Below are positions 17,234 to 26,184 of a DNA stretch of 64,000 bases, piece after piece (the stretch's first letter is position 1; each line of letters begins with the position of its first letter). The notes beneath the pieces are model-generated. The model ran no database searches. It was not told the origin of the DNA and saw only the letters and a list, made by a program, of their open reading frames with translations. A program made the position numbers and the translations under genes. This DNA comes from an uncultured Poribacteria bacterium (GTDB lineage Bacteria; Poribacteria; WGA-4E; PCPOR2b), in NCBI GenBank assembly GCA_958296125.1, contig OY282444.1, forward strand, positions 2,823,623 to 2,887,622, given 5' to 3'.

Positions 17234-19834
17234 ATGGCGGAAAAGTTTTTGTATGAAACGATATTAGAGGAATTCGGACGGCAAACCATCCAAAATACCG
17301 AAATTCCCAATTATCTCAAAGACAACCTGAACCCCAAATTTGAACTCCGCCCGTATCAGGAAGAAGCCTTCGCCCGCTTCTTCCTCTGTTTTAAAGAAAA
17401 TTTCGATGGCAAGGAAAAGCCCCTGCATCTTCTGTTCAATATGGCGACCGGCAGCGGCAAAACCCTCATCATGGCGGGCTTGATTCTCTACCTCTACGAG
17501 AAAGGCTATCGAAACTTTCTTTTTTTCGTCAACTCCACCAATATCATCGAAAAAACAAAGGACAATTTCCTCAATCCCCTGTCGTCCAAATATCTCTTCA
17601 ATGAGCCCATCCACCTCGGATCGGGGCGCGTTGCCGTGACACCGGTGCCCAATTTTGAAGGTGTCAACGAAAACGACATCAATATCTGTTTCACCACCAT
17701 CCAAAAGCTCCATTTTGATCTAACGACAGAAAAAGAAAATGCCTTAACATACGAGGATTTCAGGGACAAAAAGATTGTGCTCTTAGCTGATGAGGCGCAT
17801 CATATCAACACCAGTACGAAAGCCGGACAGGAGCTGCTGGTCAGCTGGGAAAATACAGTAGAGCGCATTTTTAGTCAAAATACAGACAATCTGCTGCTTG
17901 AGTTTACCGCCACCCTTGATTATGCCCATCGCAACCTTGTCGATAAATACTGTAACAAGGTGTTATATAAGTATGACCTGCGGCAGTTTCGCAATGACGG
18001 CTATTCCAAAGATGTCTTTATCGTTCAGGCGGATTTTGAGGAAAAAGACCGCATCATACAGGCACTGATTCTCAACCAATATAAACAGGAAGTCGCCGCC
18101 AAACACCGCATCAACCTGAAGCCGGTCATTCTATTTAAAGCGCAACGGACAATCGCTCAATCCAAAGAGAACAAGGACCGTTTTCACAATATTGTTGAGA
18201 ACCTTTCGGCGGAAGATATTCGGCGGATTCGGGATAAATCGAATTTGCCCTTGGTAAAAAGCGCATTCACTTTTTTCGATGAAAACCACATCGGGCCCGA
18301 CCAACTAGTGGAAAGGCTGCGAAGGGAATTTGACGAGAACCGTTGTATTTCCGTCAATGAGGAGGGGGAAAAGGACCATCAGCAGATACAACTCAATACC
18401 CTTGAAGACCGCGACAACCGCATCCGCGCCATCTTTGCTGTCCAGAAACTGAACGAAGGTTGGGATGTCCTGAATCTTTTTGATATTGTCCGATGCTACA
18501 CGACACGTGACGCAAGGGCAGGGAAACCGGGTAAAACGACCGTTGCCGAGGCGCAGCTAATCGGGCGCGGGGCGCGGTATTTCCCCTTTGTTACCGACGA
18601 CAATCCCGACCAATACCGACGAAAATTCGATAAAAACCTGATGGCGGAACTGCGGGTGTTGGAAGAACTGCACTATCACAGTGTCAACGATTCCCGCTAT
18701 ATCTCTGAGATTCGCACCGCCCTGATTGACGAGGGGATGCTTGACGAGCAGACGGTCGAAAAAACGCTTAAACTGAAAAGTGCGTTTAAGGAAACCGATT
18801 TTTACAAACGTGGGATCATCTGCATCAATGAACGGGTTGAGAACAGGAATGAATCCGTCCGCTCATTTACCGATATCGGTGTATCATCAAAGAGTTACCA
18901 CTATTCACTCGCCACCGGCAGAGGCGTTTCTGAAGCGGTGCTAGATGACAGTGGTAACACCCTCCCTGACAAGGGGGAGGCATCGTCAGACCCCGTACAG
19001 ATTGTAGAGGCAGGCCAGAGTAATATTCTGGTGAGAGATATACCCTTCCATATCGTCAGGACCGCTATTGCACGAAATCCCTTTTTTACTTTCAAATCCT
19101 TGAAAACCTATTTTCCTCACATTAAATCTATCCGTGAACTCATTAAAGCGGATGAATACCTCGGCGGACTTTCAATCACCCTTCAAGGTGCTGAAAGATA
19201 CCCTTTATCTAATGAAACTTACCTTGCTGCGATAACGGGACTGCTTAACCAAATTGAATCTGAATTGCGTCAAAACATAACCGAGTACAAAGGCACGGGA
19301 GCGTTCAAGCCAAACAGTGTCAGCTCCATATTCACCGACAAAACCCTGAAATTAGTTGAAGGCAGCGAAAGGGCAGATGGCGACGAACAGTTAGTCTCTG
19401 ATAGAGAATGGTATGTATTCAATGCTAACTACGGCACCCGCGAGGAAAAGGATTTTGTCCGAACCCTCGATGCCCAGATAGACGAGCTAAAGGAAAAATA
19501 CGACAGGATATATCTGGTCCGTAACGAAAGGCATTTCAAAATTTACAACTTTGACGACGGACAAGCGTTTGAGCCCGATTTTGTGCTGTTCCTGCGTGAG
19601 AAAAACGGAAACACCCTCATCCGTCAGATATTTATTGAACCCAAGGGAAGGCATCTGCAAGCGCACGAGAAATGGAAAGAGGATTTCTTAGAACAGATTA
19701 AAGAAAAATTCTCAGGGGAAGTTTGGGAGTTTAAGATGCAAAGCAGAACGCAAACATACAGACTGATAGGCGTGCCATTCTATAACAACCAAGATGAAAA
19801 GCAGTTCAGGGAAAGCCTTGAGTCCGTATTATAA
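17234..19834 (+). CDS. Type III restriction enzyme Res subunit (SF2 helicase plus PD-(D/E)XK nuclease)
   Basis: The roughly 866-residue protein has helicase motif I FNMATGSGKTLIMAG near residues 76-90, motif II LLADEAHHIN, motif III FTATLD, and motif VI-like AEAQLIGRGARYFPF. The C-terminus has a nuclease-like FEPDFVLFL...IFIEPKGRHL, giving the Asp and Glu-X-Lys of PD-(D/E)XK. In type III systems Res needs Mod for target recognition and cuts after ATP-dependent communication between sites. The order is unusual: Res precedes the Mods, with a 149-base gap. ATG 17234 fits the GGAG better than 17231. All essential motifs look intact. Confidence 0.85.
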   Translation: MAEKFLYETILEEFGRQTIQNTEIPNYLKDNLNPKFELRPYQEEAFARFFLCFKENFDGKEKPLHLLFNMATGSGKTLIMAGLILYLYEKGYRNFLFFVNSTNIIEKTKDNFLNPLSSKYLFNEPIHLGSGRVAVTPVPNFEGVNENDINICFTTIQKLHFDLTTEKENALTYEDFRDKKIVLLADEAHHINTSTKAGQELLVSWENTVERIFSQNTDNLLLEFTATLDYAHRNLVDKYCNKVLYKYDLRQFRNDGYSKDVFIVQADFEEKDRIIQALILNQYKQEVAAKHRINLKPVILFKAQRTIAQSKENKDRFHNIVENLSAEDIRRIRDKSNLPLVKSAFTFFDENHIGPDQLVERLRREFDENRCISVNEEGEKDHQQIQLNTLEDRDNRIRAIFAVQKLNEGWDVLNLFDIVRCYTTRDARAGKPGKTTVAEAQLIGRGARYFPFVTDDNPDQYRRKFDKNLMAELRVLEELHYHSVNDSRYISEIRTALIDEGMLDEQTVEKTLKLKSAFKETDFYKRGIICINERVENRNESVRSFTDIGVSSKSYHYSLATGRGVSEAVLDDSGNTLPDKGEASSDPVQIVEAGQSNILVRDIPFHIVRTAIARNPFFTFKSLKTYFPHIKSIRELIKADEYLGGLSITLQGAERYPLSNETYLAAITGLLNQIESELRQNITEYKGTGAFKPNSVSSIFTDKTLKLVEGSERADGDEQLVSDREWYVFNANYGTREEKDFVRTLDAQIDELKEKYDRIYLVRNERHFKIYNFDDGQAFEPDFVLFLREKNGNTLIRQIFIEPKGRHLQAHEKWKEDFLEQIKEKFSGEVWEFKMQSRTQTYRLIGVPFYNNQDEKQFRESLESVL

Positions 19835-19983
19835 AAAAGTAGTAGTCATAGTCCGTATGTCGTCCCGTTGTTCCCATTAGGGTTCGTCAGTGCTGGCTGC
19901 CGCTGGTTATTAGATATTGAAATTTATCTGACAAGCCGTTGCACTTGACAGCACAATAAAAACAACACCGCAAGACTCCCAAC

Positions 19984-21966
19984 ATGCCCAAGCATTTTCA
20001 CGCCAAACTAATCACTCTCCTCAAAACCGACTCCCGTTTCATTGACGACGAAGGCGAGCTAGTCAAAGCGGCGGTCATCGATCGCGCGTGGCAGATTGAC
20101 CACACCCTGGTGAGGCTGCTGCTCCGTGAACCTGATATAAAAGCAAAATTCTTTGACGAGATTGAAGGATACTATATCTTCAATACCAACACCTTCATTG
20201 ACTACATCTCCGCCAAAAACTTCCTCGCCAATTCCTACACCCACTTCCGCAACAAAATCGGCTTGAATATTGAGGATAAGTTTCTGCCTGAACGAGGTGA
20301 GGTATCTCTGGTTTGGCCCTACAAAGATTGCGTATTGGAAGGCGGACAGACGCAGGAGGCGGAGAAGCGCAAAGAGATATTTTTTAATGAGATTCTAGCG
20401 CAGGACGAAATTGACCGCCTCTTTGACCTGAAGGTATTGACCCGTTGGAAACGCCATACAGTTGACGGTGAACAAAAGGTGACGGAGATTAGACGCGATG
20501 AAAACGGCACGATACGCGAAAACCTGATTATCAAGGGGAACAACCTACTGGCGTTGCACACGCTGAAAACGCAGTTTCGCGGGAAGGTTAAACTGATTTA
20601 CATTGACCCGCCGTATAACACTAAAGGGGAAAGCAACACTTTTGGATATAACAACTCTTTTAATCATTCGAGTTGGCTTACTTTTATTAGAAGTAGACTT
20701 GAAATAGCTAGAGAACTATTGCGAGACGAGGGGTTAATCATAATAGCAATAGATGATGAAGAGCAAGCTTATCTAGCTGTCCTGTGTGATGAAATCTTTG
20801 GCAAGGTAAATCATATAGGTACAGTCATCGTGCAGAATAAACCGAGCGGCAGAACAACTGATTCTTATTTTGCTACATGCCATGAGTACTTGCACATTTA
20901 TTCAAAACAGGCAGGCTTGCCAACAATGAATTTTCTTGAGTTGACAGATGAACAAAAAAATAAATACACAGAAGGAAAAGGGGGAAAACTTTTCAGATGG
21001 CGTGATTTTTTAAGAACGGGTGGTCTTTCAACTCCTAAAGAACGACCAAACTCATATTACCCAATTTACTTCCTGCCCCAGGAAGAACTAATTTCTTTAG
21101 AAAGGATTTCTGATGCACAAATTGAGATCTTACCATTAGACAGTCATGGGAATAAAAGGGTTTGGCGAAAAACACGTCCCTCCTTCTTAAAGCACGTAAG
21201 TAATCATGAAATAAAAATTGAACAAAACAGGTCAGGCTTATGGAAGGTGAGGATTATGGATAAAATAAAGGAAGGGACCCGGCCTAAAAGTGTTTGGATT
21301 GACAGTAGATATGACGCTTCTTCGCATGGGACAAAACTATTAAAGAATCTTTTTGAAGGGCAAAAAGTTTTCAGCTATCCAAAATCAATACATGCTGTTA
21401 AAGATGCTATTCAAATATTTACGGAAACAGGTGGGGATAATATAATTCTTGATTTTTTTGCAGGAAGTGGAACAACCGCCCATGCTATCTTAGAGCTGAA
21501 TAAAGAAGATGGTGGAAACCGCCAATTTATTTTAGTTGAGCAACTGGACTCTATTAAAACTGTTATATTGCCACGGATACAAAAAGTTATTAAAGAGATC
21601 AGCTATAAGGATAAGGAAAATTTCGTCTACTTTGAGTTAAAGGAATACAACCAAGCCTTCATGGACAGAATCCAAGCCTCCCAATCTTCCGAAGCACTTG
21701 TGGCCCTCTGGCGTGACATCGCCGCAAACTCATTCCTGAATTGGTATGTCAATGCGGAAATCCCGGAAGAGGCGATAGCAGATTTCATCGCTATCGGTCA
21801 CGGCGAAAATGGACTAAAAAAGCAGAAAAAACTGCTGGCGGAACTGCTGGACAAGAACCAGTTGTATGTCAATCTTTCGGAGATGGAGGACGAGGACTTT
21901 GGTGTCAGTGCGGAGGATAAGGCGTTGAATCGGGCGTTTTATGGCAATGGTCTAGGTGATGCATAG
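19984..21966 (+). CDS. Type III DNA methyltransferase Mod, copy 1
   Basis: The 660-residue protein is a beta-class N6-adenine methyltransferase. Motif IV DPPYNT is at 208-213 and motif I FAGSGTT near 492-498, with the variable target-recognition region between about 250 and 480. Residues 1-250 and the last about 105 (from YNQAFMD) are almost the same in the four following genes. The end of the variable part here reads FVYFELKEYNQAFMDR, unlike FIYCELMPYNQAFMDK in copies 2, 4 and 5 (copy 3 has FVCCELMPYNQAFMDK). Mod methylates and directs Res. There is no clear ribosome-binding site before the ATG; the leader ACCGCAAGACTCCCAAC is shared with the other copies. Confidence 0.88.
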   Translation: MPKHFHAKLITLLKTDSRFIDDEGELVKAAVIDRAWQIDHTLVRLLLREPDIKAKFFDEIEGYYIFNTNTFIDYISAKNFLANSYTHFRNKIGLNIEDKFLPERGEVSLVWPYKDCVLEGGQTQEAEKRKEIFFNEILAQDEIDRLFDLKVLTRWKRHTVDGEQKVTEIRRDENGTIRENLIIKGNNLLALHTLKTQFRGKVKLIYIDPPYNTKGESNTFGYNNSFNHSSWLTFIRSRLEIARELLRDEGLIIIAIDDEEQAYLAVLCDEIFGKVNHIGTVIVQNKPSGRTTDSYFATCHEYLHIYSKQAGLPTMNFLELTDEQKNKYTEGKGGKLFRWRDFLRTGGLSTPKERPNSYYPIYFLPQEELISLERISDAQIEILPLDSHGNKRVWRKTRPSFLKHVSNHEIKIEQNRSGLWKVRIMDKIKEGTRPKSVWIDSRYDASSHGTKLLKNLFEGQKVFSYPKSIHAVKDAIQIFTETGGDNIILDFFAGSGTTAHAILELNKEDGGNRQFILVEQLDSIKTVILPRIQKVIKEISYKDKENFVYFELKEYNQAFMDRIQASQSSEALVALWRDIAANSFLNWYVNAEIPEEAIADFIAIGHGENGLKKQKKLLAELLDKNQLYVNLSEMEDEDFGVSAEDKALNRAFYGNGLGDA

Positions 21967-22002
21967 TTCTAGAAGTTAGACACGTTCCAATATTCCATTT
22001 CG

Positions 22003-22028
22003 TAGGTAACGCGGATCTGCGTTCCCTA
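22003..22028 (+). other. Intercistronic hairpin between Mod 1 and Mod 2
   Basis: TAGGTAACGC, loop GGATCT, GCGTTCCCTA pair with one mismatch in a ten-base stem. The same element in perfect form is found between Mods 3 and 4 (26115-26140) and half of it between Mods 2 and 3. No T-run follows, so it may stabilise or process the polycistronic message. Confidence 0.5.
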
Positions 22029-22072
22029 CTAGGTGTTAGAGAAACTAAGAACAACCCCGCAAGGCCTCCAAC

Positions 22073-24037
22073 ATGCCAAAGCATTTTCACGACAAACTAA
22101 TCACTCTCCTCAAAACCGACTCCCGTTTCATTGACGACGAAGGCGAGCTAGTCGAAGCGGCGGTCATCGATCGCGCGTGGCAGATTGACCGCGCCCTGGT
22201 GAGGCTACTGCTCCGTGAACCTGATATAAAAGCAAAATTCTTTGACGAGATCGAAGGACACTATATCTTCAATACCAACAGCTTCATCGACTACATCTCC
22301 GACAAAAACTTCCTTGCCAATTCCTACACCCGCTTCCGTAACAAAATCGGGTTGAACATCGAGGATAAATTTCTGCCTGAACGAGGTGAGGTGTCTCTGG
22401 TTTGGCCCTACAAAGATTGCGTATTGGAAGGCGGACAGACGCAGGAGGAGGAGAAGCGTAAAGAGATATTTTTTAATGAGATTCTAGCGCAGGACGAAAT
22501 TGACCGCCTCTTTGACCCAAAGGTGTTGACCGGTTGGAAACGCTACACGGTTGACGGGGAGCAGAAGTTGACAAAGATTAAGCGGGATGACAGCGGTGTC
22601 ATTCGGGAAAACCTACTCATCAAGGGGAACAACCTACTGGCGTTGCACACGCTGAAAACGCAGTTCCGCGGAAAGGTCAAACTGATCTACATTGACCCGC
22701 CTTATAACACAGGGAGTGATAGTTTCGGCTATAACGATAGCTTTAATCATTCCTCATGGCTGACATTTATGAAAAATCGGATGGAAGTAGCAAGGGAGTT
22801 GCTACGCGATGATGGGGTAATTTTTGTTCAGTGTGATGATAACGAGCAAGCGTATCTGAAAGTGTTGATGGATGAGGTTTTCGGTCATGGAAATTTTGTC
22901 TCAAATTCCGCAGTTGTCATCAATAGGGGTGGCAGGGACTACGGGGGTATTGCGCGGCTCCATGAATACCTTTTGATATATTCAAGGGAACAGGGCACAG
23001 CACTCAATCAAATAGCAGAGAAAAATAAAAAGTTTGATTATAAAGACGATTTTGGTGGCTTTAACTTGATGGAGTTAAGAAATCGCAATATTCGATTTAA
23101 CGTCAAAAACCGCCCCAATTTGTGTTATCCATTTTATGTCAATCCAACCGATGCGGATGCATCAGGTCTATTGGAAATTTCCTTAGAGAAGAAAGAGGGC
23201 TTTGTTGAAGTGATGCCATTAAAGTCGCAAGGAGTACAGACAGTTTGGAGGTGGGGCAAGGAAAAGACCCATGCACACTTAAATACGACAATAAAAGGGA
23301 AAGCGAAACGGGATGGTAGCTATATGATTGTCCAAAAATACAGAAAATCCACCAAACGGCAAAGAAGCATTTGGGATGAAAAGGAATTTATAAATGAGAG
23401 GGGAACTGAACATATAAAAGCATTATTTGCTCAAAAAGTCTTTGACTACCCAAAATCAGAACATCTTATTTCACGGATTATCGAACTCGGCAGTGCCGTA
23501 GGGGACATTGTTCTAGATTTTCACCTAGGTAGCGGTACAACTGCCTCTGCTGCACACAAGCTGAGAAGGCAATATATTGCTATTGAGCAAATGGATTACA
23601 CCCAAAATATTCCGGCCAAGCGGTTAAAAAAAGTAATTGCCGGTGAACAGCACGGTATATCTCAATCCGTCAATTGGCAGGGCGGCGGCGACTTCATCTA
23701 TTGCGAACTAATGCCATACAACCAAGCCTTCATGGACAAGATCCAAGCCTCCCAATCTTCCGAAGCACTTGTAGCCCGCTGGCGGGACATCGCCGAAAAC
23801 TCATTCCTGAATTGGTATGTCAACGCGGAAATCCCAGAAGATGCGATAGCAGATTTCATCGAAATCGGTCAAGGCGAAAATGGGCTGGAAAAACAGAAAA
23901 AGCTACTAGCAGACCTGCTGGACAAGAACCAGTTGTATGTCAACCTTTCGGAGATAGAGGACGAGGATTTTGGTGTCAGTGCGGAAGATAAGGCGTTGAA
24001 TCGGGCGTTTTATGGCAATGGTCTAGATGATGCATAG
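22073..24037 (+). CDS. Type III DNA methyltransferase Mod, copy 2
   Basis: The 654-residue protein has the same conserved head and tail as copy 1, motif IV DPPYNT at 208-213 and a variant motif I FHLGSGTT near 483-490. Its centre (about 255-540) does not align in sequence with copy 1 by eye, including segments such as VVINRGGRDYGGIARLHEYLLIYSR and KRQRSIWDEKEFINERGTEH. This implies a different DNA target. It shares the HxGSGTT form and the VNxQGGGDFIYCEL junction with copy 5. It starts 106 bases after copy 1. Confidence 0.88.
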   Translation: MPKHFHDKLITLLKTDSRFIDDEGELVEAAVIDRAWQIDRALVRLLLREPDIKAKFFDEIEGHYIFNTNSFIDYISDKNFLANSYTRFRNKIGLNIEDKFLPERGEVSLVWPYKDCVLEGGQTQEEEKRKEIFFNEILAQDEIDRLFDPKVLTGWKRYTVDGEQKLTKIKRDDSGVIRENLLIKGNNLLALHTLKTQFRGKVKLIYIDPPYNTGSDSFGYNDSFNHSSWLTFMKNRMEVARELLRDDGVIFVQCDDNEQAYLKVLMDEVFGHGNFVSNSAVVINRGGRDYGGIARLHEYLLIYSREQGTALNQIAEKNKKFDYKDDFGGFNLMELRNRNIRFNVKNRPNLCYPFYVNPTDADASGLLEISLEKKEGFVEVMPLKSQGVQTVWRWGKEKTHAHLNTTIKGKAKRDGSYMIVQKYRKSTKRQRSIWDEKEFINERGTEHIKALFAQKVFDYPKSEHLISRIIELGSAVGDIVLDFHLGSGTTASAAHKLRRQYIAIEQMDYTQNIPAKRLKKVIAGEQHGISQSVNWQGGGDFIYCELMPYNQAFMDKIQASQSSEALVARWRDIAENSFLNWYVNAEIPEDAIADFIEIGQGENGLEKQKKLLADLLDKNQLYVNLSEIEDEDFGVSAEDKALNRAFYGNGLDDA

Positions 24038-24104
24038 TTCTAGGTTAGACGCGTTCCCTACGAAGTGTTAGACAAACTAAGAACAACACCGCAAGGTCCC
24101 CAAC

Positions 24105-26078
24105 ATGCCAAAGCATTTTCACGACAAACTAATCAATCTCCTCAAAACCGATCGCCGTTTCATTGACGACGAAGGCGAGCTAGTCAAAGCAGCGGTCATC
24201 GATCGCGCGTGGCAGATTGACCACGACCTGGTGAGGCTGCTGCTCTGTGAACCTGATATAAAAGCAAAATTCTTTGACGAGATCGAAGGACACTATATCT
24301 TCAATACCAACACCTTCATCAACTACATCTCCGACAAAAACTTCCTCGCCAATTCCTACACCCGCTTCCGCAACAAAATCGGCTTGAACATCGAGGATAA
24401 GTTTCTGCCTGAACGAGGTGAGGTGTCTCTGGTTTGGCCCTACAAAGATTGCGTATTGGAAGGCGGACAGACGCAGGAGGAGGAGAAGCGCAAAGAGATA
24501 TTTTTCAATGCGATTCTGGCGCAGGACGAAATTGACCGCCTCTTTGACCCGAAGGTGCTGACTCAATGGAAACGCCATACAGCTGACGGTGAACAAAAGG
24601 TGACGGGGATTAGACGCGATGAAAACGGCACGATACGCGAAAACCTGATTATCAAGGGGAATAACCTGCTGGCATTGCACACGCTGAAAACTCAGTTTCG
24701 CGGAAAGGTTAAACTGATTTACATTGATCCGCCTTATAATACGGGAGGGGAAGCCAATGTTTTTACCTATAACAATAATTTCAATCATTCATCTTGGCTG
24801 ACCTTTATGAAAAACAGACTTGAAGTTGCAAGGGAGTTTTTAAAGGATAATGGGTTCATCGCCATCGCCATTGACCACTATGAGCTATTTTATTTAGGGT
24901 CCATAGCCGACGAAGTTTTTGGCAGGGAGAATCGTGTAGGCATTTTAACGATCATTCATCATCCCGCAGGGAAGACAAACAATGATTTTTTTGCAACAAC
25001 AAATGAATTCCTTTTGGTCTATGCAAAGTATAAAGAACTGACAAAGATAAACTTTTTTGAGATGACCGAAGAAACCGAAAAAACTTTCAGCCACGAAGAC
25101 GAAGTTTCACGATATAAACTGGAAAAGTTGATGCGAAAGGGTGAGACAAGAAATGCGCGGAGGGAAGATCGCCCTAAGCAGTTCTATCCCATTTATGTTT
25201 CCAGAGATTTAAAGCAGATTTCGTTGACGAAAGTAGATGGTTATCATGAATTGCTTCCAGTAGAAGACCGTATAGAGTGGGTTTGGTCTAATTCCCCATC
25301 AACTTTACAAGAAAAGATAGATAAAGGGGAACTGGTCCCAAAAAGGCGCAACGATGGGAGCATTCAAGTTTTCTTTAAGCGAAGAATCACTGATTACCAA
25401 GGACAACGTCCCAAAACGACATGGACAGATAAAAAGTACAACGCGACCTTTCATGGCACGAGACTTTTAGAAAAGATTATTGGAAGAAAAAGTGTGAGTT
25501 ATCCAAAATCTCTTTATGCGGTTTTGGACACCTTAAAAATCATGACAGACAAAGATGATATAATCTTTGATTTCTTTGCAGGTTCAGGCACTACAGGGCA
25601 TGCGGTAATAGAATTAAATAAAGAGGATGGCGGTAGCAGAAAGTTTATTTTAGTGGAACAGTTAGAGGAACATGTAAAGATATGTAATGAGAGAATTCAG
25701 AAAGTAATGCAGCAGGAAGATATAGATGATTCTTTTGTTTGTTGCGAACTGATGCCATACAACCAAGCCTTTATGGACAAGATCCAAGCCTCCCAATCTT
25801 CCGAAGCACTTGTAGCCCTCTGGCGCGATATCGCCGAAAACTCATTCCTGAACTGGTATGTCAACGCAAAAATCCCGGAAGATGCGATAGCAGATTTCAT
25901 CGCTATCGGTCACGGCGAAAATGGACTGGAAAAACAGAAAAAACTGCTGGCGGAACTGCTGGACAAGAACCAGTTGTATGTCAACCTTTCGGAGATAGCG
26001 GACGAGGATTTCGGTGTCAGTGCGGAAGATAAGGCGTTGAATCGGGCGTTTTATGGCAATGGTCTAGATAATGTATAG
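24105..26078 (+). CDS. Type III DNA methyltransferase Mod, copy 3
   Basis: The 657-residue protein has motif IV DPPYNT at 208-213 and motif I FAGSGTT near 489. Its recognition region is distinct (for example VGILTIIHHPAGKTNNDFFATTNEFLLVYAKYKE), although its layout is closer to copies 1 and 4 (FHGTRLLEKIIGRKSVSYPKSLYAV) than to 2 and 5. The head carries a few private substitutions (INLLKTDRRF, LLCEPD). The gap from copy 2 is 67 bases, lacking most of the intercistronic hairpin. Confidence 0.88.
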   Translation: MPKHFHDKLINLLKTDRRFIDDEGELVKAAVIDRAWQIDHDLVRLLLCEPDIKAKFFDEIEGHYIFNTNTFINYISDKNFLANSYTRFRNKIGLNIEDKFLPERGEVSLVWPYKDCVLEGGQTQEEEKRKEIFFNAILAQDEIDRLFDPKVLTQWKRHTADGEQKVTGIRRDENGTIRENLIIKGNNLLALHTLKTQFRGKVKLIYIDPPYNTGGEANVFTYNNNFNHSSWLTFMKNRLEVAREFLKDNGFIAIAIDHYELFYLGSIADEVFGRENRVGILTIIHHPAGKTNNDFFATTNEFLLVYAKYKELTKINFFEMTEETEKTFSHEDEVSRYKLEKLMRKGETRNARREDRPKQFYPIYVSRDLKQISLTKVDGYHELLPVEDRIEWVWSNSPSTLQEKIDKGELVPKRRNDGSIQVFFKRRITDYQGQRPKTTWTDKKYNATFHGTRLLEKIIGRKSVSYPKSLYAVLDTLKIMTDKDDIIFDFFAGSGTTGHAVIELNKEDGGSRKFILVEQLEEHVKICNERIQKVMQQEDIDDSFVCCELMPYNQAFMDKIQASQSSEALVALWRDIAENSFLNWYVNAKIPEDAIADFIAIGHGENGLEKQKKLLAELLDKNQLYVNLSEIADEDFGVSAEDKALNRAFYGNGLDNV

Positions 26079-26114
26079 TTCTGGAGGTTAGACACCTTCC
26101 AATATTCCACTTCG

Positions 26115-26140
26115 TAGGGAACGCGAATCTGCGTTCCCTA
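26115..26140 (+). other. Intercistronic hairpin between Mod 3 and Mod 4
   Basis: A perfect ten-base stem (TAGGGAACGC with GCGTTCCCTA) and a six-base loop GAATCT lie in the middle of the 106-base gap. It is the same element as at 22003-22028 and lacks a following T-run. Confidence 0.5.
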
Positions 26141-26184
26141 TTAGGTGTTAGAGAAACTAAAAACAACACCGCAAGGCCTCCAAC

